DNA from: Agromyces bracchium
Lineage (GTDB): Bacteria; Actinomycetota; Actinomycetes; Actinomycetales; Microbacteriaceae
Assembly: GCF_009709675.1 (NCBI RefSeq)
Contig: NZ_WMLB01000022.1
Span: 124,001 to 188,000, forward strand
Length of the DNA: 64,000 nucleotides
Direction of reading: 5' to 3'
Position 1 is the stretch's first letter; the number at the start of each line of letters is the position of its first letter. A program made the translations under genes and the position numbers. The notes below the pieces were generated by a model. That model made no database searches and had not been told where the DNA came from. It saw nothing but the letters and a program-made list of their open reading frames with translations. Positions 22,219 to 30,996 of the stretch are shown one piece after another.

Positions 22219-22616
22219 GCGCCGCCGGCGAGCGCGGCTCGCTCGGCTCCCGCATCGGCACGCTGGCGATCGCGTTCGCGGTCGGCGTGGTGTACGGCAC
22301 CATCGCCACGATCGGGCACCGCCATGCGTTCGAGGTCGCCGGGGTCTCGATCCCGTGGGGCCTCGTCGCCGGACTCGTCGGCGTCGCCGCCCTGCTCGTC
22401 GGCATCCGGCTCGTCGCGGGCGGGAGGGCGGCCGCGACGGCCGCCGCGGTCGGCGTCGTCGGCACCGTGGCCGTGCTCTCGCTGCCCGGTCCCGGCGGTT
22501 CGGTGCTCGTGGCCGACGGCGTCGTGGGCATGGTCTGGGCGATCGGCCCCGCCATCGTTTCGGTATTGGTCGTCGCGTGGCCCTCGCTGCCATCGCGCGA
22601 GGCGCGGCGCGCATAG
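22215..22616 (+). CDS. Small integral membrane protein (DUF6113-like)
   Basis: 133 aa with four hydrophobic segments (about 12-30, 42-62, 66-86, 100-122). No catalytic motif. From memory it resembles the actinobacterial DUF6113 proteins found next to fdxA; that name is tentative. GTG overlaps the lipoprotein TGA as GTGA. Confidence 0.8.
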   Translation: MSAAGERGSLGSRIGTLAIAFAVGVVYGTIATIGHRHAFEVAGVSIPWGLVAGLVGVAALLVGIRLVAGGRAAATAAAVGVVGTVAVLSLPGPGGSVLVADGVVGMVWAIGPAIVSVLVVAWPSLPSREARRA

Positions 22617-22619
22617 ACT
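22614..22619 (+). promoter_or_regulatory. -10 box of fdxA, overlapping the upstream stop codon
   Basis: TAGACT whose first three bases are the stop codon of the preceding gene. With GAAGGGA at about 22637-22643 before the GTG of fdxA, this would give a short leader of about 30 nt. Confidence 0.5.
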
Positions 22620-22655
22620 GGCAGTCCAGCATCACCGAAGGGACAGCGACCCACC

Positions 22656-22976
22656 GTGACCTATGTCATCGCCCTGCCGTGCGTCGATGTGAAGGACCGT
22701 GCCTGCATCGACGAGTGTCCCGTCGACTGCATCTACGAGGGTGAACGCTCGCTCTACATCCACCCCGACGAGTGCGTCGACTGCGGAGCCTGCGAGCCGG
22801 TGTGCCCGGTCGAGGCCATCTACTACGAGGACGACCTCCCCGACGAGTGGGCCGACTACTACAAGGCGAACGTCGAGTTCTTCGACGAGGTCGGCTCGCC
22901 CGGCGGAGCCGCGAAGGTCGGCGTCATCCCGAAGGACCACCCGCTGATCGCCGCGCTGCCCCCGCAGGGTCACTGA
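22656..22976 (+). CDS. fdxA: Ferredoxin FdxA (3Fe-4S/4Fe-4S type)
   Basis: Low-potential electron carrier, 106 aa. Cysteines in [17 protein letters not shown] and [15 protein letters not shown] match the 7Fe ferredoxins of mycobacteria and streptomycetes. GTG start behind GAAGGGA. 2 bp separate it from dapC, an arrangement conserved in actinobacteria. Confidence 0.95.
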   Translation: MTYVIALPCVDVKDRACIDECPVDCIYEGERSLYIHPDECVDCGACEPVCPVEAIYYEDDLPDEWADYYKANVEFFDEVGSPGGAAKVGVIPKDHPLIAALPPQGH

Positions 22977-22978
22977 CC

Positions 22979-24094
22979 ATGGCGCTCGGGGCCCTGCCCG
23001 AGTACCCCTGGGACCTCATGGTCCCGTACCGCGATCGTGCGGCCTCGCATCGCGACGGCATCGTCGACCTCTCGATCGGGTCGCCGATCGATCCGACGCC
23101 GAACCTGGTCCGCGAGGCGCTCGCGGCGGCGACCGACGCGCACTCCTATCCGACGACCGTGGGCACGACCGCACTGCGACGCGCGATCGTCGACTGGTTC
23201 TCGCGTCGTCGCGGCGTCGAGGGCCTCCAGGCGGATGCCGTGCTGCCGACCGTCGGCTCGAAGGAACTCGTCGCACTGCTGCCCTTCTTCCTCGGGGTGG
23301 GCGCCGGCGACGCGGTCGTCCATCCGCGTGCGGCCTACCCGACCTACGAGATGGGCGCCGTCTTCGCGGGTGCCGAGGCCGTGGCATCCGACGACCCCGC
23401 CGACTGGCCGGCGAACACTCGGCTCGTGTGGTTGAACTCCCCGGGCAACCCCGACGGCCGGGTGCTCGGCGTGCCCGAGCTCCGTCGCGCCGTGGCGCGG
23501 GCTCGCGAGCTCGGCGCCGTCATCGTGGGCGACGAATGCTACGCCGAGCTCGGCTGGGAGGAGCCATGGCGGGAGGGGGCCGTCCCGAGCGTGCTGGACC
23601 CGGCGGCGACCGGCGCCGACCCGCGCGGCGTGCTCGCGATCTACTCGCTCTCGAAGCAGTCGAACATGGCCGGGTACCGGGCCGCGTTCGTCGGCGGCGA
23701 CCCCGAGCTGATCGCGCGACTCACGACCGCGCGCAAGCACGCCGGGCTCATGGTGCCCGCGCCGCTCCAGGCGGCCATGGCGGTCGCGCTCTCCGACGAC
23801 GCGCACGTGCAGGAGCAGAAGGCGCGCTACCGCGCGAGGCGCGACGAGCTCCGGCCCGCCCTCGAGGACGCCGGCTTCCGCATCGACCACAGCGAGGCGG
23901 GGCTGTACCTCTGGGCGACCGAGGGCAGGGATGCGTGGGAGTCGATCGGACGCCTCGCCGACCTCGGCATCCTCGGCGGACCCGGGCACTTCTACGGGCC
24001 GCACTTCCCGCAGCACGTGCGACTGTCGCTCACCGCCACCGACGAGCGGATCCGTCAGGCCGCCGCCCGCCTGCGGGCGACGGCGGTGCGCTGA
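22979..24094 (+). CDS. dapC: Succinyldiaminopimelate aminotransferase
   Basis: PLP class I/II aminotransferase, 371 aa, making N-succinyl-LL-diaminopimelate from the keto acid, a step of lysine and peptidoglycan synthesis. Seen: LSIGSPIDPTP, SPGNPDGRV, the PLP lysine in SLSKQSNMAGYR, and the C-terminal VRLSLTA. The fdxA-dapC pair supports DapC over other transaminases. dapD and dapE lie 7-9 kb downstream. Confidence 0.92.
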   Translation: MALGALPEYPWDLMVPYRDRAASHRDGIVDLSIGSPIDPTPNLVREALAAATDAHSYPTTVGTTALRRAIVDWFSRRRGVEGLQADAVLPTVGSKELVALLPFFLGVGAGDAVVHPRAAYPTYEMGAVFAGAEAVASDDPADWPANTRLVWLNSPGNPDGRVLGVPELRRAVARARELGAVIVGDECYAELGWEEPWREGAVPSVLDPAATGADPRGVLAIYSLSKQSNMAGYRAAFVGGDPELIARLTTARKHAGLMVPAPLQAAMAVALSDDAHVQEQKARYRARRDELRPALEDAGFRIDHSEAGLYLWATEGRDAWESIGRLADLGILGGPGHFYGPHFPQHVRLSLTATDERIRQAAARLRATAVR

Positions 24095-24192
24095 TCGCGC
24101 CGATCGTCACCGAATCGTCGCCATGACTGTGGCACCACTCCAATCGATCGCGTGATCCATTGGCGGATGCGACAGTGTGCGCCGGACCCGTC

Positions 24193-24198
24193 TAGGCT
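24193..24198 (+). promoter_or_regulatory. -10 box of the citrate synthase gene
   Basis: TAGGCT in the 183-bp gap before the gltA-type gene, about 80 nt before the chosen GTG. No clear -35. Confidence 0.4.
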
Positions 24199-24277
24199 GT
24201 AGTCGGGCCGCGCGCGCCGACCGGTGCCGGACCGGAGAGCAGGGAACCGCGAGACAGTGACGATCACAGGAGACGCC

Positions 24278-25588
24278 GTGAGCAACGTCGTGAACGAATC
24301 CGTCGGGGTCGACGCCGACACCGCGACGCTGAACTTCCCCGGCGGGACGGCCGAATTCCCGATCCACCACGCCTCGCAGGGCAACCCGAGCATCGACCTG
24401 TCGACGCTCACCCGGCAGACCGGTCTCACCGCGCTCGACTACGGGTTCGTGAACACCTCGTCCACGCGATCGTCCATCACCTACATCGACGGCGAGCAGG
24501 GGATCCTGCGGTACCGCGGCTACCCCATCGAGGAGCTGGCGGAGCACTCGACCTACCTCGAGGTCGCCTGGCTGCTCATGTACGGCGAGCTGCCCACGGC
24601 CGACCAGCTCGCCGAGTTCGACGAGAAGATCCGTCGGCACACGCTCCTTCACGAAGACCTGAAGCGGTTCTTCTCCGCGCTCCCGCACACCGCGCACCCG
24701 ATGGCGGTGCTCTCGAGCGCCGTCGCCGCCCTCTCGACCTACTACGAGGACTCGTCCGACCCCCACGATCCCGACCACGTCGAGCTCACGACCATCCGCC
24801 TGCTCGCGAAGATGCCGGTGATCGCGGCCTACGCGCACAAGAAGAGCATCGGCCAGGCGTTCCTGTACCCCGACAACTCGCTGAACTTCGTCGAGAACTT
24901 CCTGCGGCTCAACTTCGGCAACATGGCCGAGCCGTACCGCATCGATCCGACGCTCGCGAAGGCGCTCGACCGTCTGCTCATCCTCCACGAGGACCACGAG
25001 CAGAACGCGTCGACGTCGACGGTGCGCCTGGTCGGTTCGACCGGCGCGAACCTGTACGCGTCGATCTCCGCGGGCATCCAGGCGCTCTCGGGCCCGCTGC
25101 ACGGCGGCGCGAACGAGGCCGTGCTGCAGATGCTCGCGCAGATCCGCGACTCGGGCGAGGGCGTCGGCAAGTTCGTCGAGCGCGTCAAGCGCAAGGAGGA
25201 CGGCGTCAAGCTCATGGGCTTCGGCCACCGGGTCTACAAGAACTACGACCCGCGCGCGAAGATCGTGAAGACCAGCGCCGACGCGGTGCTCGAGGGCCTC
25301 GGCGTGAACGACCCGCTGCTCGACATCGCGAAGGAACTCGAGCAGTTCGCGCTGGAGGACGACTACTTCAAGCAGCGGCGCCTCTACCCGAACGTCGACT
25401 TCTACACCGGCGTCATCTACAAGGCCATGGGCTTCCCGACGCGGATGTTCACCGTGCTCTTCGCCATCGGCCGCCTGCCCGGGTGGATCGCGCACTGGCG
25501 CGAGATGAACCTCGACGGGGCCACGAAGATCGGTCGTCCGCAGCAGCTGTACACGGGCTCACGCGAGCGGCACTACCCGACGCACTGA
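24278..25588 (+). CDS. gltA: Citrate synthase
   Basis: Condenses acetyl-CoA and oxaloacetate, entry to the TCA cycle. 436 aa, hexameric bacterial type with the N-terminal beta domain. Catalytic His in GPLHGGANEAV and GFGHRVYKNYDPR; Asp in the PNVDFYTG region. GTG 24278 is chosen because AGGAGA stands 5 nt before it; a GTG at 24257 is in frame but has no ribosome site. Confidence 0.97.
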   Translation: MSNVVNESVGVDADTATLNFPGGTAEFPIHHASQGNPSIDLSTLTRQTGLTALDYGFVNTSSTRSSITYIDGEQGILRYRGYPIEELAEHSTYLEVAWLLMYGELPTADQLAEFDEKIRRHTLLHEDLKRFFSALPHTAHPMAVLSSAVAALSTYYEDSSDPHDPDHVELTTIRLLAKMPVIAAYAHKKSIGQAFLYPDNSLNFVENFLRLNFGNMAEPYRIDPTLAKALDRLLILHEDHEQNASTSTVRLVGSTGANLYASISAGIQALSGPLHGGANEAVLQMLAQIRDSGEGVGKFVERVKRKEDGVKLMGFGHRVYKNYDPRAKIVKTSADAVLEGLGVNDPLLDIAKELEQFALEDDYFKQRRLYPNVDFYTGVIYKAMGFPTRMFTVLFAIGRLPGWIAHWREMNLDGATKIGRPQQLYTGSRERHYPTH

Positions 25589-25611
25589 GCCGCGCCCGAT
25601 CCGCGGCGAGA

Positions 25612-25643
25612 ACGAACGGCCCGTCCTCGGACGGGCCGTTCGT
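25612..25643. terminator. Bidirectional terminator between gltA and ctlX
   Basis: Perfect 15-bp arms (25612-25626, 25629-25643) with a 2-nt loop; CGTTCC follows on the plus side. It lies between convergent genes. Confidence 0.85.
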
Positions 25644-25673
25644 CGTTCCCTGGCTCGGATGCCGCAGCCCGCG

Positions 25674-26660
25674 TCAGAGCGCGGCGATCTCGTCGGCCGC
25701 GGCGTCGTCCACCGGCGCCGAGCGGTGCTCGACCAGACCCGGCCGCGGGTCGAGGTGGATGCCCGCGAGCATGCAGCGGACGGACCCGCCCGCAAGCTCG
25801 ATCGTCGGCACGTCGAGCGGCAGCAGGCGCGCGGTGCGCTCGATCCGGGCCCGCTGGTCGATGGTCAGCGCGTCGAACGCCGTGCGCGAGAGCGCGAGCA
25901 CGCGGCCGTCCGCGGACCAGAGTTCGAGGGCGTTGCCCGCGAACGCGTCGACCTGCGCGTTGTCGAGCTCGATCACGTCGCGTCGGCCGCGGGCGGCCAG
26001 CCGGCCGAGCACCTCGTCGCGGCGCGCGGGCGAGACGAACATGTCGGCGGCGACGAGCGCGAACTCGGTCGCGATGCTGAGGATCACGTTGGTGTGGTAC
26101 ACCGCGACGCCTCGCCCGTCGACCGCGTCGAAGACCATCGGCTCGTAGCCGAAGTTCGTGCAGAACCGCTCGAGCGCGATCGGATCGGCTCGGTTGGACC
26201 GTGCGGCGTACGCGATGCGCGACTCGTGGTCGAGCACCATCGCCCCGGTGCCCTCGAGGAAGACGTCGTCGTACTCGAGCCCGGAGTAGTCGATGACGTC
26301 CTGGACACGGTACGTGGTCTTCAGGAGCTCCACGATGTCGCTGCGGCGCTCGGTCCGACGATTCGGCGTGAACATCGGGAACAGCGCGATGTGCCCGCCC
26401 GAGTGCGTCGAGATCCAGTTGTTCGGGAAGACGCTGTCGGGTCGGTGCGCGGTCTCGTCCTCGAAGAGGTGGACGGTCACGCCCGCGGCCTCGAGCGCGG
26501 CGGCGGCGCGCGTCACCTCGTCGTACGCCGACGCGGCGAGACGATCGGGGTCGAGCCCGCCGGCGTCGGGCTGGAACCCGTTGTCGGCGAGCGTGTGCGG
26601 ATTCGGCGCGAAGTGGTGCGGCCGCACCATGACGACCGCGGCGGGGGACTGGACGGACAT
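25674..26660 (-). CDS. ctlX: Citrulline hydrolase CtlX (amidinotransferase/arginine-deiminase fold)
   Basis: 328 aa. Penta-fold guanidino-modifying enzyme: RPHHFAPNP at the N-terminus, FPNNWIS, the acidic EYDDVFLEGTGAMV, YHTNVILS with the catalytic His, and the nucleophile C296 in GGSVRCMLAG. This family hydrolyses citrulline to ornithine, ammonia and CO2. Four bases after ornithine cyclodeaminase, with which it would make a citrulline-to-proline route. Regulated probably by the divergent Lrp-type protein. Confidence 0.88.
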   Translation of the reverse strand: MSVQSPAAVVMVRPHHFAPNPHTLADNGFQPDAGGLDPDRLAASAYDEVTRAAAALEAAGVTVHLFEDETAHRPDSVFPNNWISTHSGGHIALFPMFTPNRRTERRSDIVELLKTTYRVQDVIDYSGLEYDDVFLEGTGAMVLDHESRIAYAARSNRADPIALERFCTNFGYEPMVFDAVDGRGVAVYHTNVILSIATEFALVAADMFVSPARRDEVLGRLAARGRRDVIELDNAQVDAFAGNALELWSADGRVLALSRTAFDALTIDQRARIERTARLLPLDVPTIELAGGSVRCMLAGIHLDPRPGLVEHRSAPVDDAAADEIAAL

Positions 26661-26664
26661 CCGC

Positions 26665-27693
26665 TCAGCCCACCGGCGAGAAGGCGCCGACGAGGCCGAA
26701 GAGGTCCTTCGGGTCGTCCGGGTCCGCGACGAGGTCGATCCGCTGCTCGTACCGGGTCCCGGCGACCTGGTCGCGCGCGTACCGCAGGGCCGAGAAGTCC
26801 TCGATGGCGAAGCCGACGGAGTCGAAGACCGTGATCGCGTCCGCTTCCGCTCGACCCGCGCGGCGACCCGCCAGGACCTCCCAGAGCTCGGTGACGGGGA
26901 AGTCGGCGGGCTTGGCCTGGATCTCGCCCTCGATGCGCGTCTGGGGCGTGTACTCGACGAACACGTCGGCGCGGTCGAGGATCGCGGGGTCGAGCTCGGT
27001 CTTGCCGGGGCAGTCGCCGCCGATCGCGTTCAGGTGCATGCCCGGGCGGACCCACTCGTCCGCGACGACGGTCGCGCGCGCCTTGTCGGCCGTGCACGTC
27101 GTCACGATGTCCGCGCCGTCGAGCGCCTCCGCCGCGCTCCCGGCGACCTCGATCGCGAAGCCGAGCGGGAGCATGTTGCGGACGAACTTCGCGATGGCGT
27201 CGGGGTCGACGTCGAACACGCGGAGCGTGGTGATGCCGAAGGCGTGGCGGAAGGCGAGCGCCTGGAACTCGGCCTGGCTGCCGGTGCCGATCATCGCCAT
27301 GACCCGGGAGTCGGGGCGCGCGAGCAGCTTCGCCGCGAAGGCGGAGGTCGCGGCGGTGCGGAGCGCGGTGAGCACGGTCATCTCGGCCAGGAACGTGGGG
27401 TAGCCGTTGTGGACGTCGGCGAGCACGCCGAAGGCGGTGACTGTCTGGTAGCCGCGGGCGGGGTTCGAGGGGTGGCCGTTGACGTACTTGAAGGCGTAGG
27501 ACTCGTGGTCGCTCGTCGGCATGAGCTCGATGACGCCGAACGGCGTGTGGCTCGCCACGCGGGGCGTCTTGTCGAAGCTCTCCCAGCGTGCGAAGTCCTG
27601 CTCGAGGTACTCCATGATCCCCGCGATGATGCGCTCGGGGCCGGTTGCGGCGACCCATCCGACCATGTTGCGTACGTCGACGAAGCTCGTCAT
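26665..27693 (-). CDS. Ornithine cyclodeaminase
   Basis: NAD-dependent conversion of ornithine to proline and ammonia. 342 aa. Seen: HPSNPARGYQTVTAFGVLAD, MIGTGSQAEFQ (nucleotide-binding), CTADKA, LNAIGGDCPGKTELD. The GGDCPGKTEL motif favours a true cyclodeaminase over an alanine dehydrogenase-type member. ATG at 27693 preceded by AAAGGAT. First gene of the ocd-ctlX operon; ocd is the usual symbol for the family. Confidence 0.9.
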   Translation of the reverse strand: MTSFVDVRNMVGWVAATGPERIIAGIMEYLEQDFARWESFDKTPRVASHTPFGVIELMPTSDHESYAFKYVNGHPSNPARGYQTVTAFGVLADVHNGYPTFLAEMTVLTALRTAATSAFAAKLLARPDSRVMAMIGTGSQAEFQALAFRHAFGITTLRVFDVDPDAIAKFVRNMLPLGFAIEVAGSAAEALDGADIVTTCTADKARATVVADEWVRPGMHLNAIGGDCPGKTELDPAILDRADVFVEYTPQTRIEGEIQAKPADFPVTELWEVLAGRRAGRAEADAITVFDSVGFAIEDFSALRYARDQVAGTRYEQRIDLVADPDDPKDLFGLVGAFSPVG

Positions 27694-27722
27694 CTCGATC
27701 CTTTCAGTTCGGTGATTCGAGG

Positions 27723-27818
27723 GTACGATCCGTCGATATGCAACAGCAACGACCCCTCTGCGCACGGATCGTCACCCAGATGAGCAGTCTGCGATACGGC
27801 GATGTACGATCTGTACAT
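27723..27818. promoter_or_regulatory. Divergent regulatory region with two related palindromic sites
   Basis: Site A, 27802-27818: ATGTAC, GATCT, GTACAT, a perfect 6-bp inverted repeat covering the start region of the Lrp-type gene. Site B, 27723-27736: GGTACGATCCGTCG, sharing the TACGATC core, overlaps the likely ocd -10 (TACCCT on the minus strand, with TTGCTG 18 bp upstream). Sites on both promoters fit control of both directions by the Lrp-type protein; that binding is inferred. Confidence 0.6.
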
Positions 27819-28248
27819 GGAACCACTCGACGACCTCGACCGCCGCCTGCTGGCGCTGCTCCGTGAGGACGGCCGCACTCCCGTGGCGGAGCTGTCGCGC
27901 CGGCTCGGCGTCGCACGGGCGACGGTCACGGGGCGGATCGACCGGCTCGTGGCATCCGGCATCATCGTCGGTTTCTCGGTGCGCGTGCGCGACGAGACGG
28001 ACCCGCTCTCGATCCACGCGATCTCGTTCATCGAGGTCGAGGGGCGCACGACCGACGACGTGATCCGCCGCCTGCGAGGGTTCCCCGAGATCATCGCGCT
28101 GCACACGACGAACGGCGGATGGGACCTCGTCGCCGAGCTCCGGACGGAGACGCTCGGCGAGTTCGACCGCGTGCTCGGGCGCATCCGCTCGATCGACGGC
28201 GTGGTCAACAGCGAGACGAGCCTGCTGCTGAGCTCGGTGCTGCGCTGA
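27817..28248 (+). CDS. Lrp/AsnC-family transcriptional regulator
   Basis: 143 aa. N-terminal helix-turn-helix (about 3-60: LDDLDRRLLALLREDGR, VAELSRRLGVARATVTGRIDRL) and a C-terminal RAM ligand domain. Start chosen at the ATG 27817: TACGAT at 27805-27810 sits 6 nt before it, as in other leaderless genes here; an in-frame ATG at 27802 would add five residues. Divergent from ocd-ctlX, so an arginine/ornithine/citrulline-sensing role is likely. Confidence 0.9.
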   Translation: MEPLDDLDRRLLALLREDGRTPVAELSRRLGVARATVTGRIDRLVASGIIVGFSVRVRDETDPLSIHAISFIEVEGRTTDDVIRRLRGFPEIIALHTTNGGWDLVAELRTETLGEFDRVLGRIRSIDGVVNSETSLLLSSVLR

Positions 28249-28280
28249 GCTCGGTGGGGCGCTGAGACCCGGGCGCCGCG

Positions 28281-30887
28281 TCAGCGGCCGGGCTGCAGCA
28301 CGAGCGTGTCGGTCGCGGCCCGTCGCACCGCGCGCGTCGAGAACGGCCACTCGCGCGTCTCGCCCGCCTGCCACAGCTCGGCCTGGTCGTCGTAGTGCGG
28401 GTGGAAGGCGTGCCCGGAGGCGCCGGTCAGGTTGACCCAGGTCGAGTCGTTGAAGTTCTGGAGGTCGATCACCATGCGCATCGAGGGCACCCAGTTCACC
28501 TCGTAGCCGAGCGTCGCATCCCACCCGTTGGCGTTCACGATCGCCGAGCCGCCGCCCGTCTCGTACGGCCCGCGGTTGAACAGCCACTCGATCGGTCCGA
28601 TGCCGGACTCGCCGAACGTCTGGTTCGTCAGGGTCAGCGTGTGCAGCTCCCCCCACCGCCACGACGCGGGGTCGTCGCCCATAAGGGCGGATGCCTCGGC
28701 CCACGCCGTGCCAAGGGCCGCGGCGAGCACGGCGTCGCGTCCGGTCGCGCCGGACGCCCGATCGGACCACCACGCGTCATCGGGCTGGCCGAGCAGGGTG
28801 CCGAGCACCGAGAACCAGCGGTCGCCGCCGACGGGACGGGTCGATTCGGGAAGGCCGCCGAACATGCCGTCGAGCAGGGTGCGCCAGAACACCGCGAAAT
28901 ACGCCGCCTGGGCGCTGTCGGCGTCGGCCGAGGCGTCCCAGTCGGCGAGCAGGCGCGCGCCGCGTGCGGCGTCGCCGTCGAGGTCGAGTTCCGCGATCAC
29001 CGGCAGGAAGGCCTCGGCGTTGGCGTCGCGCGTGTCGAACTGGATCTCGCCCATCGCCTCGACGGTGATCGGCTCGCCCTCGGCGATGAGCTCGCCGAGC
29101 CGGCGCTCGATGCCCTCGGCGCGGTACCCGAGGTCCCAGTCGCGCGTGAGCATCGGGCCGTCCTTCTCGACGGCGTTGTTCGCGGTCACGATGTAGCCGC
29201 GGTCGGGGTTCAGCACCGACGGCAGCTCGTCGTAGGGGACCGTCCCGGTCCAGCCGTTCTCGCTGGTCCAGCCCGGCAGCGGCACGGTCCCGTCGCCCGA
29301 GGCGCGCACGGGGATGCGGCCGGGCGCCTGGTAGCCGATGTTGCCGTCGACGTCGGCGTAGACGAGGTTCTGCGAGGGCACCTCGAAGCGCTCGGCGGCG
29401 GCGCGGAACTCCTCCCAGGTGGAGGCCCGGTTCATCGCGAAGATCGACTGCGGGGTGCGACCCGGCTGCAGCGCGGTCCACTGGAGCGAGACCTCGAGCT
29501 CCGCCCCCTCGGTCGCGGCGGGCTCCTCGGCGTCGTCGGCGGCCGCGTAGCCCTCGGCGACGGCGGCGAAGTCCGCGCCGATGCCGGTCACGATCGGTCC
29601 GCGCGCCGTCGATCGCACGGTGATGGTCACGGGTTCGCCGCCGGCGACCTCGATGACCTCCTCGCGCGTCGTGAGCGGTTCGAGCGCGCCGTCGAACTCG
29701 TACGAGTCCTCCGTGACGCGCTCGAGGTAGAGGTCGGCGACGTCGGGCCCGAGGTTGGTGAAGCCCCACGCGATGCGCTCGTTGTGGCCGATGATGACGC
29801 CGGGGAGCCCCGAGAACCCGTAGCCGGCGACGTCGAACGTGCAGTTCGACGTGAGCTCGGCGCAGTGGAGCCCCATCTGGACCCAGATCGACGGCATCGC
29901 CGGCCCGAGGTGGGGGTCGTTGGCGAGCAGCGGCTTGCCCGTGTCGGTGAGTGCGCCCGAGACGACCCACGAGTTCGACCCGATGTCGCCGCCCTCGGGG
30001 CCGAGCAGCTGCGGCAGTGCGTCGAGTCGGGCCGCGAGGTCGCCGAGCAGGTTCGCCGTCTCCGGGTCGGCGGTGGTCGCGGCGAGGGACGCGGCGGACT
30101 CCCCGCGGGCCGCGGTCGCGGCCTCGACCGCGCGCACGTCGAGCCCGGCGGGTGCGGCCGCGACCGGTCCGCCCACGATGGTCGGCTTCGCCGACCACGG
30201 GAAGTCGGGGTGCAGCTGCGCGACCTGCTCCGAGCTGAGCCCGGAGGAGAGCAGGAGCGCGCGGTCGATCTCGTCGCCGAGGTTCGACCGGAGGTCCCAG
30301 GCCATGGCCTTGAGCCACGCGATCGAGTCGACCGGGGTCCAGGGCTCCGGCTCGTAGCCCGGGTTCTGCAGGGCGAGCACGCCGTACTCGAGCGAGAGCT
30401 CGACACCTGATCGCTCGGCGAGGTAGGCGTTCACGCCGTCGGCGTACGCCTCGTAGAGCGCCCGCGAGTCCTCGTCGAGCATCTCGAACTCCTGCTCGGC
30501 GATGCCGCGCCAGTCGAGCGTGCGGATGAACGCGTCGGTCGCGACCTGCGACTCGCCGAACAGCTCCGCGACTCGGCCCGCGGTGACGTGCCGGCGGAAG
30601 TCCATCTCCCAGAAGCGGTCCTGCGCGTGCACGTACCCCTGTGCGAAGAGCAGGTCGTGGTCGGTCTCGGCGACGAGCTGCGGGATGCCGGCGTCGTCGC
30701 GGTACACCGTCACCGCGCCGTTCAGGCCGGCGACCGAGATGCGCCCCGACTCGACCGGGAAGGAGCGGTGCACCGTCCACCAGCCGAACCCGACCGCCGC
30801 GACGCCGAGAACGAGCACCGTGACGAGCGCCCCGACGAGGAACTTCGCCCAACCGGTCCGTCGGGTCCTCGGCGCGTCGGTTCCCAC
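28281..30887 (-). CDS. Penicillin acylase family protein (Ntn-hydrolase)
   Basis: 868 aa, made as a precursor that cuts itself into two chains. A membrane anchor or signal (about 14-36) is followed by the alpha-chain. The beta-chain nucleophile is S304 in GSNSWVVSG, with the usual NDPHL and NADVDGNIGY-like text (YADVDGNIGY) after it. Family members hydrolyse amides: beta-lactam side chains, acyl-homoserine lactones or other N-acyl compounds; the substrate here is unknown. GTG start with AAGGAG before it. It lies 109 bp after dapD on the same strand, with a hairpin between. Confidence 0.92.
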   Translation of the reverse strand: MGTDAPRTRRTGWAKFLVGALVTVLVLGVAAVGFGWWTVHRSFPVESGRISVAGLNGAVTVYRDDAGIPQLVAETDHDLLFAQGYVHAQDRFWEMDFRRHVTAGRVAELFGESQVATDAFIRTLDWRGIAEQEFEMLDEDSRALYEAYADGVNAYLAERSGVELSLEYGVLALQNPGYEPEPWTPVDSIAWLKAMAWDLRSNLGDEIDRALLLSSGLSSEQVAQLHPDFPWSAKPTIVGGPVAAAPAGLDVRAVEAATAARGESAASLAATTADPETANLLGDLAARLDALPQLLGPEGGDIGSNSWVVSGALTDTGKPLLANDPHLGPAMPSIWVQMGLHCAELTSNCTFDVAGYGFSGLPGVIIGHNERIAWGFTNLGPDVADLYLERVTEDSYEFDGALEPLTTREEVIEVAGGEPVTITVRSTARGPIVTGIGADFAAVAEGYAAADDAEEPAATEGAELEVSLQWTALQPGRTPQSIFAMNRASTWEEFRAAAERFEVPSQNLVYADVDGNIGYQAPGRIPVRASGDGTVPLPGWTSENGWTGTVPYDELPSVLNPDRGYIVTANNAVEKDGPMLTRDWDLGYRAEGIERRLGELIAEGEPITVEAMGEIQFDTRDANAEAFLPVIAELDLDGDAARGARLLADWDASADADSAQAAYFAVFWRTLLDGMFGGLPESTRPVGGDRWFSVLGTLLGQPDDAWWSDRASGATGRDAVLAAALGTAWAEASALMGDDPASWRWGELHTLTLTNQTFGESGIGPIEWLFNRGPYETGGGSAIVNANGWDATLGYEVNWVPSMRMVIDLQNFNDSTWVNLTGASGHAFHPHYDDQAELWQAGETREWPFSTRAVRRAATDTLVLQPGR

Positions 30888-30915
30888 GTCACTCCTTCGT
30901 GTCGCCGCATGGCTC

Positions 30916-30937
30916 GGGCCGCTCGTCCGAGCGGCCC
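30916..30937. terminator. Hairpin between dapD and the penicillin acylase gene
   Basis: 10-bp perfect arms GGGCCGCTCG and CGAGCGGCCC, 2-nt loop. No T-run on either side; may end or attenuate dapD transcription. Confidence 0.5.
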
Positions 30938-30996
30938 CGGGTCATCACTGTACCCCGCCGCACGCGACGCGTCGGCTCGCGGCGCCGGGCGCGGCC

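Noticed and set aside
28281..30887. Beta-lactam-specific penicillin acylase
   Set aside because: The family assignment is secure, but substrate cannot be read from the sequence; acyl-homoserine lactones and other amides are equally possible.
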